Positions 32,844 to 41,068 of a DNA stretch of 64,000 nucleotides are shown here, in pieces. Under the pieces are notes generated by a model. The model did not search any database. It was not told the origin of the DNA and was given only the letters and a program-made list of their open reading frames with translations. The translations under genes were made by a program, and so were the position numbers. Every line of letters starts with the position of its first letter. Position 1 is the stretch's first letter. The DNA comes from JAUYQR01 sp050632395 (GTDB lineage: Bacteria; Pseudomonadota; Alphaproteobacteria; Rhodobacterales; Rhodobacteraceae), in assembly GCF_050632395.1 (NCBI RefSeq), contig NZ_CP192600.1:2914001-2978000 (forward strand). The letters run 5' to 3'.

Positions 32844-33095
32844 TCACCTCGTTGCCGCATTGATCACCGCCTCCGCCATTTGCGACAAAAGAAACGCCGC
32901 CACCCCGTAAACCCCCAGCCAGATACGCTTTTCCAGCCGCTCAAGGCTCGCGTCGATCAGCCCCAGCCGGAAGTCCAGCGCCGCCCAGCGCTCCTCGGCC
33001 ACCCGCTCGTTGGCCTCAATCCGCGCCGCCGCCGCATCGAAACTGTCGTAGACGAACCGTGACCCACCCTCGGTCTTGCGCCCCGGCGCCGTCAT
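32844..33095 (-). CDS. GTA g3.5 small membrane-anchored protein
   Basis: 83-residue protein between portal and protease, the position of g3.5 in RcGTA. An N-terminal charged region with an alpha-helical Ala/Glu/Arg stretch (DAAAARIEANERVAEERW) precedes a C-terminal hydrophobic segment (IWLGVYGVAAFLLSQMAEAV) able to cross a membrane. Function unknown. The ATG overlaps the g3 stop (ATGA); the upstream extension of the frame has no homology. Confidence 0.8.
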   Translation of the reverse strand: MTAPGRKTEGGSRFVYDSFDAAAARIEANERVAEERWAALDFRLGLIDASLERLEKRIWLGVYGVAAFLLSQMAEAVINAATR

Positions 33096-34267
33096 TCGCC
33101 CTCCGCGATCTTCGGCAGCCCAAGGATCATCCGCTTCTCGGCCTCGGTCAGGAAGTCGGCCGCACCGACCCGCGCCCATTGCTGGTCGCGCTCCACCGCC
33201 AGCGCCGGGATCTGGTCCAGATCCGCGCGCAGTTCCACCAACTCCCCCGTGAACCCCGACAGCCAGTGTGACAGCGACCCCATCACCCGGCCCACCAACG
33301 GCAACACCGTCAGCCGGTAGAACGCCCGGTTCGCCTCCTGGTAGTTGGCATAGGTCGCATCCCCCGGTATCCCCATCAGCATCGGCGGAACGCCAAAGGC
33401 GATCGCGATCTCCCGCGCCGCCGCCTCCTTGGTCTTCTGGAACTCCATGTCCGAAGGGCTGAACCCCATCGGCTTCCAGTCGAGCCCGCCCTCCAAGAGC
33501 ATCGGCCGCCCGGCATTGCGCGCGCCCTGATGGTGGCTCTCCATCTCGCTCACCAGCCGGTCATACTGGTCCGAACTCAGGGCCGACTGCCCGTCAGCCC
33601 CCTTGTAGATGATCGCCCCCGACGGCCGCGCCGCATTGTCGAGCAGCGATTTGGACCAGGCGCTCGCCGAGTTATGCACATCCACCGCCACCGCCGCCGC
33701 CTGCATCGGGGAGAACCCATAGTGGTCATCCTGCGGATGGAAACTGCGGATATGGCAGATCGGGCTCACTGCACCCGTCACGTCGAACCGGTGCGACCGC
33801 CCGCTGACCGTGTAATCATAGGCCACCGGCCAGCCATCCGCCCCCGGCACCAGGCTCATCCGGTCGGCGCGCAGCACGTGCAGCTCGCCCGGCAAGGCTC
33901 CCGCCCCCGGCACCGCCTCGACATAGGCGTTCCCGGCCAACAGCAGATAGCCGTACACCGCCTCCAGAAACTCCGCCCGCCCCTGCCCCCCGTTCGGCCG
34001 ACCCAGCAGCCCCAGCACCGGATGCGCCTCGAACCGACGCTCCGCATCCTGACACACCAGGGGCAAGGCAGCCGCCGCTTCGGCAATCAGCCGCACCGCG
34101 CGAAACCCGATCGGGTTGCCCTGAAACCCGGTCCGCGCCAGCGTCACCGCATCGCGCGGGCTCCATGCCACCCGCCCCGACGAGCCCCACGCCACCACCC
34201 GCCCGGTGGCCGAGGCCTTCTGCTCCGGCACCGCAACCACCGGTTTTCTCAAGAAATCAAACACCAT
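33092..34267 (-). CDS. g3: GTA portal protein, HK97 family
   Basis: 391-residue dodecameric portal through which DNA is packaged. GNPIGFRAVRLIAEAAAALP, GNAYVEAVPGAGALPGELHV, ICHIRSFHPQDDHYGFSPMQ, GLDWKPMGFSPSDMEFQKTK and EAAAREIAIAFGVPPMLMGI are diagnostic. Start MVFDFLRKPVVAVPEQ at 34267. Follows g2 after 120 bases that carry one GGGATATTT element and no gene. Confidence 0.96.
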   Translation of the reverse strand: MVFDFLRKPVVAVPEQKASATGRVVAWGSSGRVAWSPRDAVTLARTGFQGNPIGFRAVRLIAEAAAALPLVCQDAERRFEAHPVLGLLGRPNGGQGRAEFLEAVYGYLLLAGNAYVEAVPGAGALPGELHVLRADRMSLVPGADGWPVAYDYTVSGRSHRFDVTGAVSPICHIRSFHPQDDHYGFSPMQAAAVAVDVHNSASAWSKSLLDNAARPSGAIIYKGADGQSALSSDQYDRLVSEMESHHQGARNAGRPMLLEGGLDWKPMGFSPSDMEFQKTKEAAAREIAIAFGVPPMLMGIPGDATYANYQEANRAFYRLTVLPLVGRVMGSLSHWLSGFTGELVELRADLDQIPALAVERDQQWARVGAADFLTEAEKRMILGLPKIAEGE

Positions 34268-34349
34268 CGCCGCCGCTCCCTCATCCTCGGGCAAAGCCCC
34301 GCCGTGCCCCGGCCCGCAACAGGCTGGAACTCACACCCCGAAGGGCCTT

Positions 34350-34387
34350 CATCTGTCCGAAAATATCCCCGCCGGAGGCTCCGCCCC
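34350..34387 (-). repeat. GGGATATTT element, copy 2
   Basis: Minus strand GGCGGGGATATTTTCGGACAG immediately after the g2 stop; its CATCTGTCCG-AAATATCCC stretch (plus strand) matches copy 5 near 41825 over more than 20 bases. The preceding hairpin is degenerate here. Confidence 0.5.
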
Positions 34388-35773
34388 TTACAGCGAGCGC
34401 ACCATCGGTCGCCCGACCTGCCCTGCCGGATCGACCATCAACTCGGTCAGCGCCCACACGAGCGCATCCAGCCGGTCAGGTGAGCCGGCACCCTTCCAGC
34501 CTGTTACCGTCATCTGGCACATCTGAGCTTCCAGCTTGGCCAGCCCCCGCACATGCGTCACCCTTCCCTGCTCGTACAAGGCCGCCACCGGCTCGGCGCG
34601 CAGCATCTTCGACCGCGTGGCATGCACCGCGCGATAGGGAACCAGGGGGTCGATCATCCGCACCACCCGCTCCACCAGATCGCCGCCCTGGTTCACTTCC
34701 GCCACCAGCCGGTCCGCCTTGTGCCGGTCCATCGCCGCCAGCGCCGCCCGCGCCCAGCCCTCCGGCGTAGCGCCCCGGACGCTCGCATCCTCCAAGACCA
34801 CCGCCCGCCACTGCCGTGGATCGCCCCGCGTATCGGCACCAACCACGATGATCCCGCACTCGTCGCTCTGCTTCGACGACGTCACCGGCGGATCGACCGC
34901 CACCACGACGCGCGTCACCTCCGGCAGCGTATCGACCCGCAGCCCGTCCAGAAGCGGCATCGACCACAGGCTGCCCTCGGTCTCCTCGATCAGCAGCCCG
35001 TCCAACTCCTGCCGCCCAAGGCTCGTGCCGCCAAACCGCGCCTGCACTTCGGTCAGGAAGGATTCCGCCAGATAGGCCCGGTTCGCCTCGGTCGGCGCAT
35101 GGGTGATCACGGTCGAGGGGTTCTTCAGGATCGCCTTCAACACCCCCACATTGCGCGGCGTCGTCGTCACCACCTGCCGCGGCGTCTTCCCAAGGCGCAG
35201 CGCGAACTGCAACTGGTCCCAGGTCTCGCCGCCCTTCCTCCACTTGCCCAATTCGTCCGCCCAGGCCGCATCGAACTGCGGCCCGCGCAAGCTTTCCGGG
35301 TCATGCGCCGAAAACACCTGCGCCACCGCCCCGTTCGGCCATTCCAGCAGCTTGCGGCTCGCGTGCCACTCCGGCCGCCGGTCAGGCGGCGAGCAGGCCA
35401 GAATGCCGCTTTCGCCCAATATCATCACCTCGCGCACCTGATCGACCGTCTCGCCCACCAGCGCCACCCGCCGCGACCGGCCCGGATCGTTCGGCCCCGA
35501 GCCCTCGACCTCCGCGCGCACCCATTCCGCACCGGCCCGGGTCTTTCCCGCCCCGCGCCCGCCCATGATCACCCAGGTTTTCCACGCGCCGCGCGGCGGG
35601 ATCTGATGCGGCAGCGCCCAGAACTCGAACAGCCACGGCAAGGACAGCAGTGCGTTCTCGTCCAGCGCGCCAAGGAATTCAGTCACGTCCTCCGGCGTCG
35701 CGGAGGCAAGCCAGGCGGCGCCCGATTTCAGCCCGCGCTGCGTCAAAGTCGAGGGCACCCCCGGCTCCGACAT
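34388..35773 (-). CDS. g2: GTA terminase large subunit
   Basis: 461-residue packaging ATPase/nuclease. Walker A GGRGAGKT near residue 71, a Walker B-like QFDAAWADELGKW segment, and a C-terminal nuclease domain with VVVAVDPP, LVAEVNQGGDL and SPDRLDALVWALTELM. It loads random host DNA head-full-wise. The ATG at 35773 lies inside g1 (95-base overlap in another frame); a GTG at 35686, just before the g1 stop and behind GGAGG, is an alternative, but the N-terminal AAWLASATPEDVTEFLG looks conserved in relatives, favouring the ATG. Confidence 0.95.
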   Translation of the reverse strand: MSEPGVPSTLTQRGLKSGAAWLASATPEDVTEFLGALDENALLSLPWLFEFWALPHQIPPRGAWKTWVIMGGRGAGKTRAGAEWVRAEVEGSGPNDPGRSRRVALVGETVDQVREVMILGESGILACSPPDRRPEWHASRKLLEWPNGAVAQVFSAHDPESLRGPQFDAAWADELGKWRKGGETWDQLQFALRLGKTPRQVVTTTPRNVGVLKAILKNPSTVITHAPTEANRAYLAESFLTEVQARFGGTSLGRQELDGLLIEETEGSLWSMPLLDGLRVDTLPEVTRVVVAVDPPVTSSKQSDECGIIVVGADTRGDPRQWRAVVLEDASVRGATPEGWARAALAAMDRHKADRLVAEVNQGGDLVERVVRMIDPLVPYRAVHATRSKMLRAEPVAALYEQGRVTHVRGLAKLEAQMCQMTVTGWKGAGSPDRLDALVWALTELMVDPAGQVGRPMVRSL

Positions 35774-36008
35774 GCCCGGCAATCTGCTTGCGGAGTTTGT
35801 CAACTTTGGTCCTTTCTTCCAGCACTTGCAGCGCCGTAGTGCGCAGGTCGCGCACCGCTGTCTGCGCAGCTTTCACTTCACTCATCTGCCCGGTGCGGAT
35901 CGCCTGGATCGTGCGATACAACTCCTCCGCCGCCATCCGGTACAAATCATCCGCCACTGCCAGCACATCGTCCGGCACCGCGTCTCCGTCGGAGAGCCTG
36001 ATTGTCAT
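35679..36008 (-). CDS. g1: GTA g1, terminase small subunit
   Basis: 109-residue, highly helical small terminase, first gene of the cluster; in RcGTA g1 acts as TerS with the large terminase without recognising a specific pac site. VPDDVLAVADDLYRMAAEEL, AQTAVRDLRTTALQVLEERT and FDAARAEIGRRLACLRDAGG fit that family. No helix-turn-helix is obvious, consistent with random DNA packaging. ATG at 36008; its 3' third is also read in another frame by g2. Confidence 0.88.
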   Translation of the reverse strand: MTIRLSDGDAVPDDVLAVADDLYRMAAEELYRTIQAIRTGQMSEVKAAQTAVRDLRTTALQVLEERTKVDKLRKQIAGHVGAGGALDFDAARAEIGRRLACLRDAGGRD

Positions 36009-36052
36009 CTGCCTTCGCCACCCCTCATGCAGCCCCGCACGAGCGAAACATG

Positions 36053-36086
36053 AAAAAAGCGGCCAACCGGTTGCCCCGGGGCCGCT
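36053..36086 (-). terminator. Strong intrinsic terminator in the GTA leader
   Basis: Minus strand GCGGCC, inner CCGG-GGCAA-CCGG, TT, GGCCGC then six T. It lies between the predicted GTA promoter and g1, 45 bases upstream of the g1 ATG, so it would attenuate GTA transcription or define a short RNA of about 50 nt; it could also terminate the mltG-methyltransferase operon. Confidence 0.75.
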
Positions 36087-36112
36087 CTCACATTTCTATC
36101 AGCATGCCGTGA

Positions 36113-36141
36113 TCTCTACCTTGGACCGCGCGGCAAGTCAA
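36113..36141 (-). promoter_or_regulatory. Predicted promoter upstream of GTA g1
   Basis: Minus strand TTGACT (36136-36141), 17-base spacer, TAGAGA (36113-36118), preceded by an AT-rich tract. The start would be near 36106, about 20 bases before the terminator hairpin. GafA, the known direct GTA activator in Rhodobacter, would be expected to act here; its site was not identified. Confidence 0.5.
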
Positions 36142-36193
36142 GCAAAAAATCCAATGAATGCAATGGCTTGGAGAACTCACCGTTTACCGCTTG

Positions 36194-36805
36194 TTAACCA
36201 CGCCGCCCCAGCAGAACGGACCGTCCTGCACAATCCGGGTCGTTCAGCACAAAGGCCACGACGTCGATGCCCGCCGCCGCCAAAACGCTCCGATACCCCT
36301 CTGGCGCGAGGCTCGCATGATAGACAGCCTCGCCGCCAACCGCACCCAACGGCTCACCCGCCTCGGGTCCTACCGTCAGCAGCAGCGCGCCGCCCGGTGC
36401 CAGATGCCGGGCCAGCCGCGGGATCAGCGCCACCTGCTCCGGCGGCGTCAGGTGAAAGAAGCTGTCCCACCCGATGATCGCGGCAAACTCTTCGCCCAGT
36501 TCAAGGCTGCGCATATCGGCCACAGTCCACCGCTCGTCCGGCAGTCTGTATCTGGCCAAGGAAATCATTGGCGCGGCAAAATCCACGCCCCAGACCCGCC
36601 GCCCCTGCGCCACCAGATACGATGCAATCGGCTCGCCCGCACCACAGCCCAAGTCAAGCACGCGGCTAGCCGGCGCGGTCATTGCCAGCGCCCGATCCAG
36701 CCACCGCCGCTCGTGCAGCCCGCGTGACCGCGTGGCATCCCAATGCGCTGCCTGCCGCTCATAGACGCCCCGCAAACCCGCTGCGACATCGCGAGCGTCG
36801 CGCAT
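36194..36805 (-). CDS. Class I SAM-dependent methyltransferase
   Basis: 203-residue Rossmann-fold methyltransferase. Motif I VLDLGCGAGEPIASYL near residue 48, VWGVDFAAPMISLAR (motif II region), DSFFHLTPPEQVALIPRLA and LAPGGALLLTVG are clear. Substrate unknown. ATG at 36805 overlaps the mltG stop by one base (TGATG), so it belongs to the fabF-mltG unit. It ends about 55 bases before the predicted GTA promoter. Confidence 0.85.
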   Translation of the reverse strand: MRDARDVAAGLRGVYERQAAHWDATRSRGLHERRWLDRALAMTAPASRVLDLGCGAGEPIASYLVAQGRRVWGVDFAAPMISLARYRLPDERWTVADMRSLELGEEFAAIIGWDSFFHLTPPEQVALIPRLARHLAPGGALLLTVGPEAGEPLGAVGGEAVYHASLAPEGYRSVLAAAGIDVVAFVLNDPDCAGRSVLLGRRG

Positions 36806-37983
36806 CACTCGCCCTGCACGCCGCCCTCGTCTGCGGCCCCCTGCGCCGCCTCGATCGCGCGCCAGCGGGCGACGTTCTCGTTATGCTCGGCCAGCGTCTC
36901 GGCAAAGGCATGTCCGCCCGTGCCATCGGCCACAAAGAACAGATAGCCCGTCGCATCCGGGTTCAACGCCGCCTCGATCGACAACCGCCCGGGGTTCGCA
37001 ATCGGCGTCGGCGGCAGCCCGTCGATCACATAGGTATTCCACGGCGTCTCGCGGCGCAGCTCGCTCTGCCGCAGCCCCCGCCCCAGCACGCCCTCGCCCT
37101 TGGTGACCCCGTAGATCACCGTCGGGTCGGTCTGCAACCGCATCCCCTGCTCCAGCCGGTTGACGAACACGCTTGCCACCTGCCTGCGCTCTTCAGGGAT
37201 CGAGGTTTCCTTCTCCACGATCGACGCCATGATCAACGCCTCCTCAGGCGTCTCATAAGGCAGCCCCTGCGCCCGGCCCTCCCACGCCGCCGCCAGCGTC
37301 GCCGCCTGCGCCTCGCTCATCGCCGCGATCAGCGCCGCCCGGTCCGACCCCTTCGCAACCTCATAACTCCCCGGCGCAAGCGAGCCTTCCGGCGGAACCG
37401 CTTCAATCGTGCCCGCCAGAAAATCCGCCCGCTTCAGCCCCTCGACCACCTGCCAGCTCGTCACCCCTTCCGCCACCGTCACCCGGTAACGCAGATCGGG
37501 GTCCTCGCTCGCCTGCACATAGGGCTCAGGCACTGTGCCCGCCGCCGGATCGAACTTCACCACCTCGACGAAACTGTTGGTCGCCAGATCCAGCTCGCTC
37601 AAAACCACGTCAAACGCAGCAACACCGATGCGGAAGTTGACATCCCGCCCACAGGTCGACGCGCCCCCCGCCGTGATCGCGTCCAGCACCTCGGCCATCG
37701 ACGCCCCGGCAGGCACCATGTACGACCCGAACTTCAGGTCATCCGCCTTGTCCGAATAGTCCGCCCCGATCCGGAAGATCCGCGCATCCGTGACCGCGCC
37801 GCGATCTTCCAGCGTGCGGCTCACCGCGCTCAGGCTGGCCCCCCGCTCCACCTGCAGGCAGATCGGCACGTCCAATGGCCCAACCTTGGAAAATTCGTTG
37901 CGCCCCCAGGCCACCAGCGCCGCCGCCGCGATCAGGATCACGATGAACAGCGTCAGCGCGTTCGAGGCGACCGACCGCCACAT
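36805..37983 (-). CDS. mltG: Endolytic murein transglycosylase MltG
   Basis: 392-residue inner-membrane enzyme that cuts nascent peptidoglycan glycan strands. One N-terminal transmembrane helix (LTLFIVILIAAAALVAW), an LysM-like region and the YceG domain with catalytic Glu in ALIMASIVEKETSIPEERRQ and the terminal TYVIDGLPPTPIANPG motif. Overlaps fabF by one base upstream and the methyltransferase downstream; the fabF-mltG pairing is common. Confidence 0.95.
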   Translation of the reverse strand: MWRSVASNALTLFIVILIAAAALVAWGRNEFSKVGPLDVPICLQVERGASLSAVSRTLEDRGAVTDARIFRIGADYSDKADDLKFGSYMVPAGASMAEVLDAITAGGASTCGRDVNFRIGVAAFDVVLSELDLATNSFVEVVKFDPAAGTVPEPYVQASEDPDLRYRVTVAEGVTSWQVVEGLKRADFLAGTIEAVPPEGSLAPGSYEVAKGSDRAALIAAMSEAQAATLAAAWEGRAQGLPYETPEEALIMASIVEKETSIPEERRQVASVFVNRLEQGMRLQTDPTVIYGVTKGEGVLGRGLRQSELRRETPWNTYVIDGLPPTPIANPGRLSIEAALNPDATGYLFFVADGTGGHAFAETLAEHNENVARWRAIEAAQGAADEGGVQGE

Positions 37984-39245
37984 CAGCCCGCCACCTTGCC
38001 CAGAACGAGGCTCGCATTGGTGCCGCCAAACCCGAACGAGTTCGACAGCGCCACGTCGATCTTCCGCCGCACCGCAGCATTCGCCGCAAGGTTCAGCTTC
38101 GGCGTCACCGCCGGATTATCAAGGTTTATCGTCGGCGGCGCCACGCCATCCCTGATCGCAAGGATGCAGAAGATCGCCTCCACCGCCCCTGCAGCGCCCA
38201 GCAAATGCCCGATCGACGATTTCGTCGAACTCATCACCGCCCCCGCCGCCGCATCGCCCAGCAGTCGCTCGACCGCCCCCAACTCGATGGTATCCGCCAT
38301 CGTCGAGGTGCCATGCGCATTGATGTAATCCACATCGCCAGCCGCCAGCCCCGCCCGCTTCAACGCAGCCTCCATGCTGCGATAGCCCCCGTCCCCGTCC
38401 TCGCTCGGCGCGGTGATGTGGTAGGCGTCGCCCGACATGCCGTAGCCCAGCACCTCGGCATAGATCTTCGCCCCGCGCGCCTTCGCGTGCTCGTATTCCT
38501 CCAGCACAACGACCCCCGCCCCCTCGCCCATCACGAACCCGTCGCGGTCCGCGTCATAGGGCCGGCTGGCCTTCGTCGGATCATCCGCCCGCTTGGTCGA
38601 CAAGGCCTTGCAGGCGTTGAACCCGGCAATCCCGATTTCCGAAATCGGGCTCTCCGCGCCCCCTGCCACCATCACGTCGGCATCGCCCCACTGGATCAGC
38701 CGCGCCGCATCGCCAATGGCATGCGCACCCGTCGAACAGGCCGTCACAACCGCATGGTTCGGGCCCTTGAAACCAAACCGGATCGAGACTTGCCCCGAGA
38801 CCAGGTTGATCAGCGCCCCGGGAATGAAGAACGGGCTCACCCGTTTCGGTCCCTTTTCCTTGATCAGCACCGCCGTTTCGGCAATCGAGGTCAGCCCGCC
38901 GATCCCGGACCCGATCATCACCCCGGTGCGCAGCTTTTCTGCTTCCGAAATATCGTCCCAGCCCGCATCGCGTACCGCCTGAACCGCCGCCGCCATGCCG
39001 TAAAGGATGAAATCGTCAACCTTGCGCTGGTCCTTCGGCTCCATCCAGTCATCCGGATTGAACGTGCCGCCTGTGCCATCGCCCCGCGGGATCTCGCAGG
39101 CATACTGCGTCACCACATTCGACGCGTCGAATTTGGTGATCGGTCCCGCGCCCGATTGCCCGGCAATCAATCGCTCCCAGGTCGCCTCGACACCGCACGC
39201 CAGCGGCGTCACCATTCCCAGACCTGTGACCACGACACGACGCAT
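37983..39245 (-). CDS. fabF: Beta-ketoacyl-ACP synthase II
   Basis: Condensing enzyme of fatty-acid elongation; 420 residues. RRVVVTGLGMVTPLACG at the N-terminus, the active-site Cys in VVTACSTGAHAIGDAA, then INAHGTSTMADTIELGAV (His) and SSIGHLLGAAGAVEAIF (His) near the end. Start at 39245; the longer frame upstream is not coding. Acts with acpP, fabD and fabG nearby. Confidence 0.97.
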   Translation of the reverse strand: MRRVVVTGLGMVTPLACGVEATWERLIAGQSGAGPITKFDASNVVTQYACEIPRGDGTGGTFNPDDWMEPKDQRKVDDFILYGMAAAVQAVRDAGWDDISEAEKLRTGVMIGSGIGGLTSIAETAVLIKEKGPKRVSPFFIPGALINLVSGQVSIRFGFKGPNHAVVTACSTGAHAIGDAARLIQWGDADVMVAGGAESPISEIGIAGFNACKALSTKRADDPTKASRPYDADRDGFVMGEGAGVVVLEEYEHAKARGAKIYAEVLGYGMSGDAYHITAPSEDGDGGYRSMEAALKRAGLAAGDVDYINAHGTSTMADTIELGAVERLLGDAAAGAVMSSTKSSIGHLLGAAGAVEAIFCILAIRDGVAPPTINLDNPAVTPKLNLAANAAVRRKIDVALSNSFGFGGTNASLVLGKVAG

Positions 39246-39361
39246 CCGAAAACCCCCATCCTTAGGCTGAAATCGGTGATACACGCCCCGCCTTTGGCGT
39301 GCAACCAAACCCGGCCCGTACCGGCGGCGCGATGCGTGCCAGCGCTCTGCCTTCCTCTTTG

Positions 39362-39406
39362 CGAAAACATCCCACGGGAGGTTCGGAGGGTGTGAAACCC
39401 TCCGAT
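39362..39406 (-). repeat. Dispersed hairpin + GGGATGTTT element, copy 3
   Basis: Stem CGGAGGG/CCCTCCG (39384-39404) with a TGTGAAA loop, followed on the minus strand by CTCCCGTGGGATGTTTTCG. Between the agmatinase-family stop and fabF start; same order as the other copies. Confidence 0.5.
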
Positions 39407-39448
39407 CCCGCCCTGCCCGCCGCACGCCCCCTCAAACCTGTCGCGCCC

Positions 39449-40387
39449 TCAGCCCTGCCGCGCCAGCACGCCCAGCACCGCCGCCAACAGTTGCGCCGCA
39501 AGCCCGGCGCCCAACCCGTCCACATCACGCGACGGCATGAACTCCACCATGTCCACCCCCGCGATCCGCGCCTTCTCCGACACCCCGGCAATCAGCTCCA
39601 GCACCTGCCAGTAGCTCAGCCCCCCCGCCGTCCGCCCGATCACCGCCGGCATCACGCTGGGGTCCAGCGCATCGACATCAAGGCAGATGATCACCTCGGC
39701 CCCCGCCGGGATCAGGTCCACCGCCCGCCCGACACCAGACCGCGCCACCTCACCCGCGGGCACGAAACTCACGCCCCAGTCCAGCGCGTCCTGCACATCG
39801 GATACCCGCGCAGACCCGGTGCCTCGGCTTCCCACCTGTACGATCCGCTCGATATGCCCCATCTCGCTGGCTCGACGCATCGTCGACGACAGGCCCAGCC
39901 GCTCGCCCCCCACCTCGTCGCGCCAGTCAATATGCGCGTCGATCTGCAGGATGGTGAAGGTCTTGCCCCGCGCACCATAGGCTTCCAGCATTGGAATCGG
40001 CAGCGAATCGTCGCCACCGATCAGCACCGGCACCGCGCCCCGATCCAGGATCAGGCTGACCGCACCGAAGATGCGCGCCCGGTTGCCCACCGGATCGGCC
40101 TCGTCCTGCGGCAGGTCGCCCGCATCCACAGCCGTCACCCGCCCCGGAAACACCGGCCCGCCAAGGTCAAAGTTCATGTGCCCAAGGTTTGCCGCATAGG
40201 CCGCCCCCGCCGCCCGGATCGCCCGCGGCCCGCCCGCGCAGTAAAACCCCACGCTCGGGTAAGGCGTGCACCCATCCGCCCCGATCAGCACGGCCCCCGC
40301 CTGCACCCGGCTCAGGTCCCGGCAGCGCGGCAGGCCAAGGAAAGTCTCGCCGTCGCCGCCCCCGAACATCGCTCCCAGACTTGCCAT
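39449..40387 (-). CDS. Agmatinase/arginase family hydrolase with GGDDS motif
   Basis: 312-residue ureohydrolase-fold protein of the agmatinase (SpeB) branch, expected to split a guanidino compound into urea and an amine. DAHID at residues 150-154 and DVDALDP at 237-243 are the normal Mn-ligand motifs. The first motif reads GGDDS (124-128) where most members have GGDHS, so a metal-ligand His is Asp. SSTMRRASEMGHIERIVQVG fits the same branch. Start MASLGAMFGG at 40387 with GGAGG upstream. True substrate uncertain. Confidence 0.82.
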   Translation of the reverse strand: MASLGAMFGGGDGETFLGLPRCRDLSRVQAGAVLIGADGCTPYPSVGFYCAGGPRAIRAAGAAYAANLGHMNFDLGGPVFPGRVTAVDAGDLPQDEADPVGNRARIFGAVSLILDRGAVPVLIGGDDSLPIPMLEAYGARGKTFTILQIDAHIDWRDEVGGERLGLSSTMRRASEMGHIERIVQVGSRGTGSARVSDVQDALDWGVSFVPAGEVARSGVGRAVDLIPAGAEVIICLDVDALDPSVMPAVIGRTAGGLSYWQVLELIAGVSEKARIAGVDMVEFMPSRDVDGLGAGLAAQLLAAVLGVLARQG

Positions 40388-40549
40388 TGCCGCCTCCTTG
40401 CATTCGCGCCCACTTTGCCCGCGCCGCCCGCAAGGTGGCAAGGCAAGCGATGCAGAGCCCCCCCGCGCGGCGGCCATTCTCCGCCACCCGCGCAATATCC
40501 CCCGCTCGGTGCCCACCGTTCCCCGTCGACCTAAACCCTTCTTCTTTGA

Positions 40550-40596
40550 ACAAATATCCCACGGGAGGGTGCGGGACAGTGCGAAACCCTCCCGCA
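40550..40596 (-). repeat. Dispersed hairpin + GGGATATTT element, copy 4
   Basis: 8-bp stem CGGGAGGG/CCCTCCCG (40562-40594) followed on the minus strand by TGGGATATTTG. Lies downstream of acpP and upstream of the agmatinase-family gene. Confidence 0.5.
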
Positions 40597-40646
40597 TCCA
40601 CAACCGTCAAAAGGCGCGGCGCCTCCCCGTGCCAAGGCACGAAATG

Positions 40647-40675
40647 CAAAAGGCGCCCCGCAAGGGACGCCTTTC
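40647..40675 (-). terminator. acpP terminator
   Basis: Minus strand AAAGGCGTCCC, TTGC, GGGGCGCCTTTT: stem with one mismatch plus T4, 25 bases after the acpP stop. Confidence 0.75.
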
Positions 40676-40699
40676 ACTACCCGATAAGGGCGTATGAAC

Positions 40700-40933
40700 T
40701 CAGGCAGCTTCCGAGATGAACTTCACCGCGTCGCCAAAGGTCTGGATGGTCTCGGCGGCGTCATCCGGAATCTCGATCCCGAACTCTTCCTCGAACGCCA
40801 TCACCAGCTCGACCGTATCAAGGCTGTCAGCGCCCAGATCGTCGATGAACGAGGCCGTTTCCGTGACCTTGTCCTCTTCGACGCCCAGATGCTCGACGAC
40901 GATCTTCTTAACGCGGTCCGCGATGTCGCTCAT
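40700..40933 (-). CDS. acpP: Acyl carrier protein
   Basis: 77-residue acidic carrier of growing fatty acyl chains. The phosphopantetheine serine is in LGADSLDTVELVMAFEEE near residue 37; MSDIADRVKKIVVEHLG is the usual N-terminus. Placed downstream of fabG with 135 bases between, likely carrying its own promoter, and with a terminator after it. Confidence 0.98.
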   Translation of the reverse strand: MSDIADRVKKIVVEHLGVEEDKVTETASFIDDLGADSLDTVELVMAFEEEFGIEIPDDAAETIQTFGDAVKFISEAA

Positions 40934-41068
40934 GTCCGTTCCTCTTTGTGGTGCGGGCAACGCCCGCCTTGTCTCAAGATGCCCGTCTCAGGGCGATTTC
41001 CTGCGCGCCTATAGCAAGGGCCGCGCCGCATGGCAAACTGTTTCCAGACACGGTCCGGAAACGCGCCA

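Larger units (their letters stand above)
40388..40699. other. Region between the agmatinase-family gene and acpP
   Basis: 312 bases without a gene. It holds the agmatinase-family leader, one dispersed hairpin + GGGATATTT element (40550-40596) and the acpP terminator (40647-40675). No promoter strong enough to annotate was seen. Confidence 0.5.

Noticed and set aside
30377..32863. Long plus-strand open frame of over 800 codons within the GTA cluster
   Set aside because: Antisense shadow of g4-g6; composition is Arg/His-rich with no homology.
22033..36008. Interpretation as a prophage
   Set aside because: No integrase, attachment sites, repressor, replication or lysis genes; gene set and order equal the RcGTA, and the flanks are core genes.
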